The notes under the pieces: generated by a model
The model's input: the letters and a program-made list of their open reading frames with translations, nothing else
Told to the model about the DNA's origin: nothing
Databases searched by the model: none
Assembly: GCA_019155205.2 (NCBI GenBank)
Contig: JAHNZQ020000227.1
Coordinates: 1,485,633 to 1,549,632, forward strand
Reading direction: 5' to 3'
Source of the DNA: Gracilaria vermiculophylla
Lineage: Eukaryota; Rhodophyta; Florideophyceae; Gracilariales; Gracilariaceae
Length of the DNA: 64,000 bases
Made by a program: the position numbers and the translations under genes
In this document: piece after piece, positions 1 to 8,884 of the stretch
Layout: every line of letters starts with the position of its first letter
Position numbering within the stretch: the stretch's first letter is position 1

Positions 1-192
1 TTAACTTTCATATTTGAGGATTTTTGCGGCACAAATCGGGTTTGAAATTGAATCCCACTGATCGGCTTTTTACCAGATTTACGTAGCCGAAAACCATCAC
101 AGTAGCTCTTGGTCTTGACGCCGAGTTTTGGGATGATGTGTGATTTGTTAGACGGCCTACAAGCTTTGAAATGTCGATTTTATCGAAATATA

Positions 193-219
193 CAGTGCGT
201 TTCAAAATCATATCACGCC
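193..219 (+). repeat. Left outer terminal inverted repeat of the Tc1/mariner element
   Basis: It matches the reverse complement of 754-780 at about 24 of 27 positions and follows TA at 191-192. Confidence 0.75.
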
Positions 220-277
220 TAAAAAACGCGCTAAAGTAGTACTGTAGTGCGCCTTTTGCAGAACATATAAGTAAAAA

Positions 278-297
278 CCGTTTCATAATCATAACAA
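278..297 (+). repeat. Left inner copy of the terminal repeat (direct repeat)
   Basis: This 20-bp copy of the repeat core (CCGTTTCATAATCATAACAA) has the same orientation as the left outer repeat and lies about 81 bp inside it. Confidence 0.65.
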
Positions 298-319
298 TAC
301 ACCATCAACATCCATCGTT

Positions 320-547
320 ATGGATCGACGTTCACCTCTTTCTTGCTCCAAACAGCTTGCAATAATACAACTAGAAGCTTATAGAAAATTATATGTCAGA
401 ATTAGCCGACTTTTAAAACCTTATCCATTCACAACCCCCCGTATCCTAGAAAATTCAGCAACCTGTAGAACAAAAACACTTACAAGGCCTTCATACCTTT
501 CCAGTCCTGCAGATAAACGAGTTAGAAAACGGAAACTGTGTCAAAGA
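320..547 (+). pseudogene. Tc1/mariner transposase N-terminus, truncated by the gap
   Basis: About 76 residues are visible from an ATG at 320 to the gap at 548. They resemble the paired-type helix-turn-helix region of Tc1 transposases, ending with a segment like RPxxLSxADKR that also occurs in the transposase fragment at 51.4 kb (RPKKLSPADK). The catalytic DDE domain would lie in the gap or is lost. The reading frame is open up to the gap, so decay cannot be proven from this part. Family assignment rests on the shared motif and the flanking repeats. Confidence 0.5.
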
Positions 548-647
548 NNNNNNNNNNNNNNNNNNNNNNNNNNNNNNNNNNNNNNNNNNNNNNNNNNNNN
601 NNNNNNNNNNNNNNNNNNNNNNNNNNNNNNNNNNNNNNNNNNNNNNN
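548..647. other. Scaffold gap of 100 N
   Basis: Exactly 100 undetermined bases, the conventional size for a gap of unknown length. It removes the middle of the Tc1/mariner element. Confidence 0.98.
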
Positions 648-653
648 CACAAA

Positions 654-674
654 GTTGTTATGATTTTGAAACGG
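654..674 (-). repeat. Right inner copy of the terminal repeat
   Basis: A 21-bp copy of the repeat core in the orientation of the right outer repeat, about 102 bp inside it. Confidence 0.65.
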
Positions 675-753
675 TTTTTGGACTTGAATTTATTTTTAAT
701 CTTGATCTTGTAGTCGTACAGTACCAAATTCACAATTTTTGTACTTGGACACC

Positions 754-780
754 GACGTGTTATGATTTTGAAACGGACTG
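754..780 (-). repeat. Right outer terminal inverted repeat of the Tc1/mariner element
   Basis: Pairs with 193-219 and is followed by TA at 781-782. Confidence 0.75.
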
Positions 781-782
781 TA

Positions 783-1751
783 CTTTCAGCGCCTGTGGCA
801 ATTGAGCTCAAGCCCGAATATGGTTGGGTCTTAGACACAGAGTTAGTTTGGCGGGATCCTCCGAGAGTATCGGCTCCAGCTGTGATGAGTATTCACAGCG
901 CAGAATGGCCGTCGGAGCAGGTTTTTGCCTTGGAAAGGCTGGGTGATGTTTTCGGAAATCTTATGAGGAAGCTGAGGAAAGTTGCGATGGCGACGGCGAC
1001 ATGAAGCTGATCGTAGCAGATGTGCTGCATGGGAGCACGACCATCATCGTCCACTGATTAATTCCCATAAACATTATGTTCTCGAAACCTCAATTACCTG
1101 TACTACTTTACATGGATTCACGCGTATTGTGATGCAACTCATGCATCTCAAACAAAGAGCGGAGAGGCAAGAGGTACCCTTGCAACGGGACGGGCTCCAT
1201 TGACTCATTTCATGAGATAATCATTAGTGGAGATATTGGCGCCTTTGAGCAGACGATAGTACGGCAAAAGTTTGAGTTCGACAAGCACTCACTGTGCGTA
1301 ACAAACACCCGATACAAAGTGGAGAGGGCTAATAAGTGCATCTGGATCCCACCGCAACTTAATGAACGCCTCAAGTTATTTCGCACGTCAAGTTTGGTAG
1401 ACCCCTCTCGATAATCTAGCGCGGTAATGCGTATCGCTGCCGAGTATCAGTGTCTCGAGAGCAAGAATGATGAGGATTATCGCGCGAGATGAGTGCCAAC
1501 TTGGTGCATATGTGAGCGAGCCCGCTGCATTTCATTGGCAAAAAGAAAGACAAACGGTTCCCGGCGATCGTGGAATATTTAACAATCGCGTGCGTTGCAA
1601 TATTTTGGTTCATACAAAACTGCGAAGGCTGAACACCGCAAGCGCCTGGGCGGTACAGCGTACATTAGGTGAAGTTAGTCTTGTTCTGTACAAAAGAGAT
1701 AAAAATTTCATCCACTGAACTTGAAAGTAAACTAGAACGTTAAAAACAGGT
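783..1751. other. Intergenic stretch without a recognised gene
   Basis: The stretch 784-1004 is open on the + strand as a continuation from the transposon end, but the product (about 73 residues) matches no family I know. The remainder contains only short overlapping frames. It ends at the stop codon of the minus-strand kinesin. Confidence 0.5.
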
Positions 1752-3881
1752 TCAAGTAGATATGTTAGTTGCCGTGGAAGGAACCTTATGTCCACCGATC
1801 ATTCGATCATACACGCCTCTCTGTGTATATCCGTAACCGTAGAAGTTTTTAAACGCCTTCCAACCCTTCGGTTTTTTCTTGGGCTTGTCAGCCGACGAGG
1901 TATCACGAGAATCATCACTTATTCTAACAGACAAATCAGATGTCACCATCTCGATTTTTGGTCTATCCTCTTCAGAATCCGTTTCACTATCGTCAATTAC
2001 ATTAGCAGGAATAGAATGGTCCGTCTCTGCTTCGGAGTCATCTATTTCAGCGACCATATCTTCAGGAAGTGGTCTAGGTCTTCGAGACACCGAGCGTACG
2101 GACCGCTGCCCGTTTAAAGTAATTCCCTCATTCACATTACCCATGGTTTCAGAATCAAGACGCGCAGTAGATACTCCTCTAACGTCTGTGATGATAGAGA
2201 GCTCTGAAACATTGCTTTCCCTTCGTTCCTGACCATCACTGGCCAAGTCTGCCAGAGTATCAGTACTCGCCATTTCGTCTAGCGCAGTGCTGGTACCCGG
2301 AAGCCAAGATTGTAAGCTCTTGCTGAGCTCCTCAAGATATCCCTCCGCTTTCTTGACGTGAGCGCCCTTTTTCCTAGAAACTTCAAGCTGCTGCCGTGCT
2401 TCCTCAAGTTTTTTATACGACAGGGCCAGAGCCCGTCGGACAGCTCTTTCACTATGCCGTGCACGGCGCGAAGCGGAGCGCAATTCAAGAGCACGCTGAC
2501 GCAGTCCACGGAATTCAGATGCCTTCTTTCGCAGCTGAGCTCTCAGATGTTCATTCTCAGTTTCAACTTCGTCAACATGCTCCTTGAGATACTTGACTTC
2601 TTCTTTAGCCGCCTCCAATTCAACGGACACAGCGATGGCGTTTGCGGCCTCTACACCGGAGTTAAGCTGCACGGTAGACATATCAAGCTTGGGGCCGGAG
2701 CCAGACATCTCCGTAAAAGAACTGCTAGCCGATTGTGTGTCAGCACCACCCCTGGCGTTGCCATTGCGCAGCTCAACGAGTTCTGTTTCCATGGCCTGGT
2801 ACTGTTCGCGCAAGATGGCGAGCTCCGTGGCGGCCTCCTTATATTTTGAGCGATAATCCACGACCTCATTGCGAACGGCAGAATTTGTTACTTTCTTCGC
2901 CCTTTCCGCGAACTTGAGCGTGCTGACGGTTTCTTCCACATGAGCCGCAGACGGGGTGACAGCGCACATTATGGCGGTCTTGGCGTTGCCACCCAGCGCC
3001 GGTCTCAACAATCGGGTTAGTTTGGAATCGCGGTACGGAAGATGGCCGTATTTAGCAGAGTCTCCGTTGGCCGAGGACAAACGATTGATAATGGTGCCCA
3101 ACACCAGGAGCGATTTGTTGATGTGAGCACCCTCTTTCTGTCGGGCGCCTTCGGCACCGGTGGACTTCAACCGCTCCGAGCCCGCCAGATCGACGAGATT
3201 GAGGCTACTGGCACGAAAGCTTTGGTCAACGCCTTCGCCGCCCTTGGACTCTATTTGCAGTGTAAAAATGGTGTGGCTGCGACTGCTTCTGGCGTTCATC
3301 TTGGTCTCACCGACCTGTCGGGCGGCTTGTCCCCTCTCCAAGACGGCCATGGCATCCTCGTAGCTCTCAACGATGGTCTCCTCGGCGTCGACGAAAACGC
3401 GGCCCGCCTTATCCTCCCTGACGACAAGATCGCCGCGCAACGGGTTCATGAGGTCGCGAATCTTGTCGTTGTAAATCTCAACGTAGGCGGCGCGAATGAG
3501 GTAGGTGCGGGTCTTGGAGGCGGATGCGGTGCGCAAGACGTGCTTGATGGCGAGGGGAGTGAGCCCCGGGTCAGCGGCATGACCAAGCATGGTGTGGGTC
3601 TTTCCCGAGCTAGTTTGGCCGTAGGCGAAGACGGTGGCGTTGAAACCGCCGAGAGCGGCGTCGACGATGGGGGAGGCGATGTTCATGTAGACTTCATCGT
3701 TAGTGGAGTCTGGGGGGAAGATGGCGTCGTACATGAAGGTGGCGGAGGTCTTTCGCTCGTTGGAGGGGCGTTTGCGCGAGATGGAGTTGGCATGTATGGT
3801 CCAGGCGGAGCCGGTGGCGGAAGACTTTTCGCGGTCATTGAGGGGACGGACGCGGACGCCCACGACGACGCTGTCCGTCAT
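1752..3881 (-). CDS. Kinesin-7 (CENP-E-like) motor protein, 709 aa
   Basis: This is a microtubule plus-end-directed type motor of the kinesin-7/CENP-E group, expected to act in spindle or chromosome movement. The motor domain is N-terminal (about residues 4-335), with the P-loop GQTSSGKT at 88-95, switch I NARSSRSH at 196-203, switch II DLAGSE at 231-236, HINKSLLVLG at 253-262 and YRDSKLTRLL at 283-292. A neck and coiled coil follow (about 345-500), then an acidic, Ser-rich tail and a basic Lys-rich patch near the C-terminus. The start is the ATG at 3881, where motor homology begins. The frame is open a further 434 codons upstream, but that extension is low-complexity GC-rich DNA that overlaps the neighbouring gene. 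There are no introns. The gene is head-to-head with the kinesin at 4500. The tail is short compared with animal CENP-E. Confidence 0.93.
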   Translation of the reverse strand: MTDSVVVGVRVRPLNDREKSSATGSAWTIHANSISRKRPSNERKTSATFMYDAIFPPDSTNDEVYMNIASPIVDAALGGFNATVFAYGQTSSGKTHTMLGHAADPGLTPLAIKHVLRTASASKTRTYLIRAAYVEIYNDKIRDLMNPLRGDLVVREDKAGRVFVDAEETIVESYEDAMAVLERGQAARQVGETKMNARSSRSHTIFTLQIESKGGEGVDQSFRASSLNLVDLAGSERLKSTGAEGARQKEGAHINKSLLVLGTIINRLSSANGDSAKYGHLPYRDSKLTRLLRPALGGNAKTAIMCAVTPSAAHVEETVSTLKFAERAKKVTNSAVRNEVVDYRSKYKEAATELAILREQYQAMETELVELRNGNARGGADTQSASSSFTEMSGSGPKLDMSTVQLNSGVEAANAIAVSVELEAAKEEVKYLKEHVDEVETENEHLRAQLRKKASEFRGLRQRALELRSASRRARHSERAVRRALALSYKKLEEARQQLEVSRKKGAHVKKAEGYLEELSKSLQSWLPGTSTALDEMASTDTLADLASDGQERRESNVSELSIITDVRGVSTARLDSETMGNVNEGITLNGQRSVRSVSRRPRPLPEDMVAEIDDSEAETDHSIPANVIDDSETDSEEDRPKIEMVTSDLSVRISDDSRDTSSADKPKKKPKGWKAFKNFYGYGYTQRGVYDRMIGGHKVPSTATNIST

Positions 3882-4499
3882 CTTGGGGGCTGGGGATGGT
3901 TGGGGAAGAAAGAGTGAGGGCGCAAAAGACGCCGCAACGCGGCGGGTGGGGGGTTGCGGGGGAGGGAGGGAGGAGCGGCGAGGGCGGCGCACACGCAACA
4001 AGCGCAAGCGCGGAGAAAACGGGGGTACTGGCGGCGACTGGCGGCAGCGAGCAACGACCGGCGCTATCGGAGCCGCGCGGTGGGACGACCGCCAACAGCG
4101 GCACTTACGCGTGCCCCGCCGCGCCATGCGCGTTAGGTGCGCCAGCGCGCCAGCACGGCGGCACGTGCTGCGGGGCGCGCGCTCCGTGCGGCGGCAGTGG
4201 CCGTGGCCACGGCAGCGACGCGCTGGCGCGCCCCAGCAGCCGCCGTTCGCCTCTCCGCGCTGCCCGCAACGTGGCGGCGCCAGCTCTCGGCGTGCGCGCC
4301 GCTGCACCACGTGGACGCGTGGGGGAGCTCGCCGCATATGTGTTTTGAATTTTGAATTCGAATTGTGCGGCGCTTTCCTCGTGACCACTTGCGAGAAGCC
4401 CCCCCCCCGCCGCGTACTCCGCCCAATGATGCTCGCTGCTCGCTCCTTCGCCGCCTGCGCCGCTGCCGCGCAGCCCGAGCGCCCGCCGCCGCCCTCCCA
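3882..4499. promoter_or_regulatory. Shared divergent promoter region between two kinesin genes
   Basis: These 618 bp separate the two opposing start codons. The region is very GC-rich with Ala/Arg-rich spurious frames on both strands. It contains two palindromic CACGTG boxes (GCACGTGC at 4161-4168 and CCACGTGG at 4307-4314). An isolated AT-rich patch at 4343-4364 carries two TTTGAA hexamers followed by TTCGAA. No transcription start can be fixed by eye. Confidence 0.55.
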
Positions 4500-7400
4500 A
4501 TGCCGGATGATGCCGTCGCTTCCGCAGACGCCGCCGCCGCCGCCGCCCCGCGCGCGATGCCGGGCTCCTCCGACGCCGTACAGGTGGCGGTGCGAGTGCG
4601 CCCGCCCAACGCGCGCGAGAACGCCCTGCTCTCCAACCCCTCGCTGCCCGCCTGGGTGCTGTCGCCGTCTTCCATCACTCAGAGCGTTAACAACAAGCCC
4701 GTGCCCGCCAACAGCTTCGCCTTCGACCATGTCTTCCAGCCGGGCGTCCCCAACACCCCCGTCTTCGACGCCATAGCCCGCCCGGTCGTCGCCTCCGCCA
4801 TTGACGGCATCAATGGCGTTATCTTCGCGTACGGCCAGACCGCCGCGGGAAAGACCTACACCATGTTGGGAACTGACAAAGACCCCGGCATCACCCGTCG
4901 CTCCATCTCGCACGTCTTCCACTTGATTGGGCAGTGCGCGCACCGCCAGTTCCTGTTGCGCGCCAGCTACATTGAGATTTACAACGAAATCATCCGCGAC
5001 CTGCTCGTTCCGGCCAATGACAACCTGCGAATTCACGAGGATGTCATCAACAAGCGCGTCTTTGTCGACGCGCGCGAGGAGGTCGTCGTGTGTGTTGAAG
5101 ACGTCATGCGCATTATTTCCGCCGGTGAGCACGTCAGGGCCGTCGGCGAGACCAATATGAACGACCGTTCTTCCCGTTCGCACACCATCTTTACCCTCAA
5201 GATCGAGTCGAGAGAAACCACGTCGGACGACGCCGAGGAGGATGCCCTCAACGCTCAGAACGACGGTGTAGCCATTCGAGCAAGCACCTTGTCGCTCGTC
5301 GACCTGGCCGGCTCGGAACGTGCATCATTCACCAAGGCGCAGGGCATGAGGCTGGTGGAAGGGGGCCATATCAACAAGAGTCTACTCACATTAGGCACAG
5401 TCATCAACAAACTCAGTTCAGGTGAATCTCGCAGCGCCTCTCACATTCCGTACAGAGATTCGAAGCTGACGCGCCTGTTGCAGCCGGCGCTTGGAGGAAA
5501 TGCACGGACCGCTATTATTTGCGCTGTCACCCCTTCCGCGTTACACATGGACGAGACGCTCAGCACGCTCAAATTTGCCAGTCGCGCCAAGAAAGTCACC
5601 AATCATGCCCAGACTAACGAGTTTTTGGATGACCGTGCGAAGCTGCGCCGCGCTGAAAAGCAAATAGCATCGCTCAAACTCGAGGTACATAAGCTGAAGG
5701 CGACCAACGGCACAGCGGACTGTTCTTGTCAGTCACAATCTGTGTCTCTTGTTCGGCGTGAACAATCGCTCACAATTGAAGCCAACAAAGGCAAATTTGA
5801 AAAGCTCATGTCATATCTCATGCAACAAGGGCAACTACAATGTAAGTTTACGGATGCGGCACAGCCATGTCCTGGTACCGGCTCCCGCGCTTCATTACGT
5901 CATGCATTGGATCTCCGAGTACCTTACCAGCACCACAGCAATAGTACAACGCAAGCCGATGGGGAACAGGAGCGGCAGCTTACAGAGATGCGACTCAAAT
6001 TGATGCAAGCCGAAAAGGACCGGCACCGCGCGCTTGTTGAAATTGAATTCGAACGTCGAGCCATGAACGAGGAAGTTGGCGCGCTGATCTCCTCTAGTGA
6101 GCAAGCGACGCGGGAAAGAATAGCCGCGGAAAGAGATTGTGAAGAAGCGCTGAGCATGTTAGCCAGGTCACAGGCAGCGTCCTTGGTCGACGAGATTGTC
6201 ACGGACGCCATGAACACCTCCTCACTATCACGTAAAGTGAAGGAGGCTCATCGCAAATTGTCTGTTATGGATGCGACGAAGAAGGAAAGAGATGGGTTGA
6301 AATCCCAGTTGGTAGTTGTGCAAAAGGAGCTTTCCGAGATGCGACGGCGTGAGAAGCGAGGCATAGGTCCAGCACTGAAGGAAGCGCGTCAGGAGCATAA
6401 CAAGCGCGTCGAAGCAGAAAGCAAGCTAAAAGCGACGAGAAAGCAACTGCAAACCTTCAAAACGGAGAAAGCGTCCATGATCAGAGACAAAAATGATATG
6501 GAACGCAAAATGAAAGCTCTGACATTGGAAAATGAGCGTCACAGAGGGCATACGGAAAAGGCGCAGTCTAGAATTGAGAGAGTGGTCTCGGAAGCCAAGA
6601 AAGAGCTCCAAGCGACGCTGGAAGAGAAGGACAAAGAGTTATCGACAGCACTGGAAGAGCTGTCATTGGCAACAAACAAGCTCAATGTTCTGGAAAAGCA
6701 ATTTACCGTACTTATGGAAACCAACGCCAAGTTGTCTTCCGATCTGAATTCAGCTACAGATGATAAAGAATCTGCGCAAGGGGATATTGTTCGACTTCAG
6801 CATGAAATCCATGCGCTTGAGGAACAACTCCAGAGAGGAAAAACTTATGCTAACGGTCTAACTGAGCAGCTTGGGAAGGTGCATCTTGATTTGGAAGAGA
6901 AGAAGTCTGAGCTGGAAGAGGCATTAAAAACAAGACATGAAACAGAGAAGGAAGAGCTATTGTCATCTCAGCAAGCATTCGCTGAATTGGAAGTCCGGTT
7001 CATTGAATGCGAGAAAGTCATGTGCAGCCAGAAAGAAACTCTTCAAAGATACGAGGAGGATAAGGTGGCTCTGAAGGACCAAGCGGTGACTCTAGAAAAG
7101 AAACTTGCGGAGCACCTGAGAACAATAGAATCCATTCAGTCCACATTGAATCAAGCACGTGAAGCTCGCGATGTGGCTGAGGCGGAAACTGCTTCGGTTC
7201 GTAAAGAATTGTCGAATGAAATTGAACAACTGCAAATACATCTTGAGAGTGCTAAAGAAGAAAAGAAGAAAAGGCATCGTGGACACGAGGATAACCTGAA
7301 ACTTCGTGAAAGTTTAGGCAGGATGGAAGTTGATTTGGCCGACGAGAAATCAAAGGCAATTAGGATGAGAGAAGAAAATGAAGAATTACGGGAAAAAGTT

Positions 7401-7925
7401 GAACGCCTCCTATCAGAGACGGAGACAAGAATGCGAGAACTTCATCGGATAGCTAGCAAGCTTCGCGATCGGGATGATAGAATTTATGAACTGGAGGAGA
7501 CCCTGCGTGAGATGGATCGAGGTGAGGGTGTCGTTGCCAGCTTAAAGAAAAGGATAATATCAAAGGACTTGGCGCTTGAGGACTTGAGATTGCAATTGCG
7601 AGTGCAGAATGAAATTTTGAGAGAGAAAGAACTTGCTTCTATGTATAAGGACGCGGAAGAAGTTATAAAACTGAAACGTCATGTCATTGGTATGGAGAGA
7701 GAACGTGACGATCTGCAGAAGAGAGTTGACGTCATGGAGAATGAGAAAGGGGAATTGATTCGGGAAACCTACAAACTTCGGAAGCGAATAAAGTTGCATG
7801 ACGGAGAACGAATCCAAAGCGCTATCAAGCGAAAAGTGATCGAGCGGCAGGATTTTGAAGAAGAGAGCCGGCGGAGGAAAGTTTTGCGGGAGCTGGATAT
7901 TAACAACACTGCGGTAAATGATTGA
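4500..7925 (+). CDS. Kinesin-7 (CENP-E-like) motor protein with long coiled-coil tail, 1141 aa
   Basis: Second kinesin of the same family as its divergent neighbour. The motor domain spans about residues 26-369: P-loop GQTAAGKT at 112-119, switch I NDRSSRSH at 221-228, switch II DLAGSE at 268-273, HINKSLLTLG at 290-299 and YRDSKLTRLL at 318-327. The characteristic LGGNARTAIICAVTPS follows at about 331-346. From about residue 375 to the end the protein is almost continuous heptad-rich coiled coil (E, K, L, R and Q-rich). This suggests a long stalk that dimerises, with no recognised cargo domain. A short Ala/Asp-rich leader precedes the motor. The ATG at 4500 is the first ATG in frame; the frame opens upstream only with GTG. 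Single exon. The expected role is spindle or chromosome transport, with microtubules and ATP as substrates. Confidence 0.94.
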   Translation: MPDDAVASADAAAAAAPRAMPGSSDAVQVAVRVRPPNARENALLSNPSLPAWVLSPSSITQSVNNKPVPANSFAFDHVFQPGVPNTPVFDAIARPVVASAIDGINGVIFAYGQTAAGKTYTMLGTDKDPGITRRSISHVFHLIGQCAHRQFLLRASYIEIYNEIIRDLLVPANDNLRIHEDVINKRVFVDAREEVVVCVEDVMRIISAGEHVRAVGETNMNDRSSRSHTIFTLKIESRETTSDDAEEDALNAQNDGVAIRASTLSLVDLAGSERASFTKAQGMRLVEGGHINKSLLTLGTVINKLSSGESRSASHIPYRDSKLTRLLQPALGGNARTAIICAVTPSALHMDETLSTLKFASRAKKVTNHAQTNEFLDDRAKLRRAEKQIASLKLEVHKLKATNGTADCSCQSQSVSLVRREQSLTIEANKGKFEKLMSYLMQQGQLQCKFTDAAQPCPGTGSRASLRHALDLRVPYQHHSNSTTQADGEQERQLTEMRLKLMQAEKDRHRALVEIEFERRAMNEEVGALISSSEQATRERIAAERDCEEALSMLARSQAASLVDEIVTDAMNTSSLSRKVKEAHRKLSVMDATKKERDGLKSQLVVVQKELSEMRRREKRGIGPALKEARQEHNKRVEAESKLKATRKQLQTFKTEKASMIRDKNDMERKMKALTLENERHRGHTEKAQSRIERVVSEAKKELQATLEEKDKELSTALEELSLATNKLNVLEKQFTVLMETNAKLSSDLNSATDDKESAQGDIVRLQHEIHALEEQLQRGKTYANGLTEQLGKVHLDLEEKKSELEEALKTRHETEKEELLSSQQAFAELEVRFIECEKVMCSQKETLQRYEEDKVALKDQAVTLEKKLAEHLRTIESIQSTLNQAREARDVAEAETASVRKELSNEIEQLQIHLESAKEEKKKRHRGHEDNLKLRESLGRMEVDLADEKSKAIRMREENEELREKVERLLSETETRMRELHRIASKLRDRDDRIYELEETLREMDRGEGVVASLKKRIISKDLALEDLRLQLRVQNEILREKELASMYKDAEEVIKLKRHVIGMERERDDLQKRVDVMENEKGELIRETYKLRKRIKLHDGERIQSAIKRKVIERQDFEEESRRRKVLRELDINNTAVND

Positions 7926-8884
7926 GCATACCTGGCATAGAAATCTCTAGATTTTCATGCACACTAACTCTAACAACATCCGGGAGAAATCTCTGTAACC
8001 TGGCCACCATACAAGCCTGTTCTCCGATGAAAAATGCCGCCCATGTGAACTTGAAAGCCATCCATTAGACTGAGGCCGATGTTCACCATAGATCTGGAAA
8101 GCAAGTGAAGTCCTTCCTAATATTTTTAGAAAAGAGTGCATGGGGAAACTTGCTTTCTCCGTTTTTGAAAGGCAGTCATGGTTATGATGACATCACCTAT
8201 GAAAAGCTGGAAACAGAAAGTAAGAACAGAGGTTGAAACAATATTATCCTATGACATTACGCACTTAGTCTTCCGGCTTATGGACGAACTCGAAGGGATA
8301 GGCTCTTCTGCAATCACTATATTGTCACTATGAAGCGCAGAAGTAAAAGGCAAGCATGGGGTGGGCTGTTCCAGTGAGAAAATCGGACGCACTTGCCGAA
8401 GGGGTATAATGCAGATGCACATCTTTCCCGCTTAGAGAAACGGATCTCAATGTACATTCAAGTTTCCAAGGGTAACGGCCTTTTTTCCGCGACACAGCAC
8501 TTGAATTATCCCTCAAGTATTTTGCATGGCTGTTCTGAGCATTGCCGGAGTGTTGAAGATTGGAAAGGTGGCTGTTTTAACATGTATTTCAAAGACGTCT
8601 AAGGCTTACTCCGCTCTTTCTTATCCTACGAAGCAGATGCCGAAGCACATGTGCCTCTATTTAGCTTTTCGACTTCCGAAAGTAACTCCCAATAGGAAAG
8701 GTACAGGTAGCTGCGTGTTCTTCTGAAAGGTGTCTACCGTGTAGCAGAAATGGTACTCGACAATTACCACACGTTCACCATGTGCATGGCAAAGCTTTGT
8801 CGGAGAAGCCGAGCAGCGTCGATGTTTTAATGATTACGAATCATACTCGCCTCGAGACCGAGCATGCCAAAATCAGCGTCCTGA
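7926..8884. other. Intergenic region between convergent genes, no gene recognised
   Basis: About 960 bp between the stop codons of the + strand kinesin and the minus-strand membrane protein. Only short frames without family resemblance are present. Confidence 0.6.

Larger units (their letters stand above)
193..780 (+). mobile_element. Tc1/mariner-type DNA transposon, interrupted by a sequence gap
   Basis: The ends are terminal inverted repeats of about 27 bp. The left end begins CAGTGCGTTTCAAAATCATA, and the right end read in reverse begins CAGTCCGTTTCAAAATCATA. TA dinucleotides flank both ends (191-192 and 781-782), the usual Tc1 target-site duplication. A second copy of the repeat core sits inside each end (278-297 and about 654-674), so the ends are doubled. 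A transposase N-terminus starts inside at 320. The same end sequence recurs at 51.7 kb. The visible element is about 590 bp including 100 N, so the true length is unknown. Confidence 0.75.

Noticed and set aside
3042..3917. A 291-codon + strand frame opposite the minus-strand kinesin
   Set aside because: It is the antisense of the kinesin motor domain; high GC at third positions keeps the opposite strand open.
3882..5183. N-terminal extension of the minus-strand kinesin by 434 codons
   Set aside because: The extension is low-complexity Arg/Ala/Gly-rich and overlaps the coding start of the divergent kinesin; motor homology begins at the ATG at 3881.
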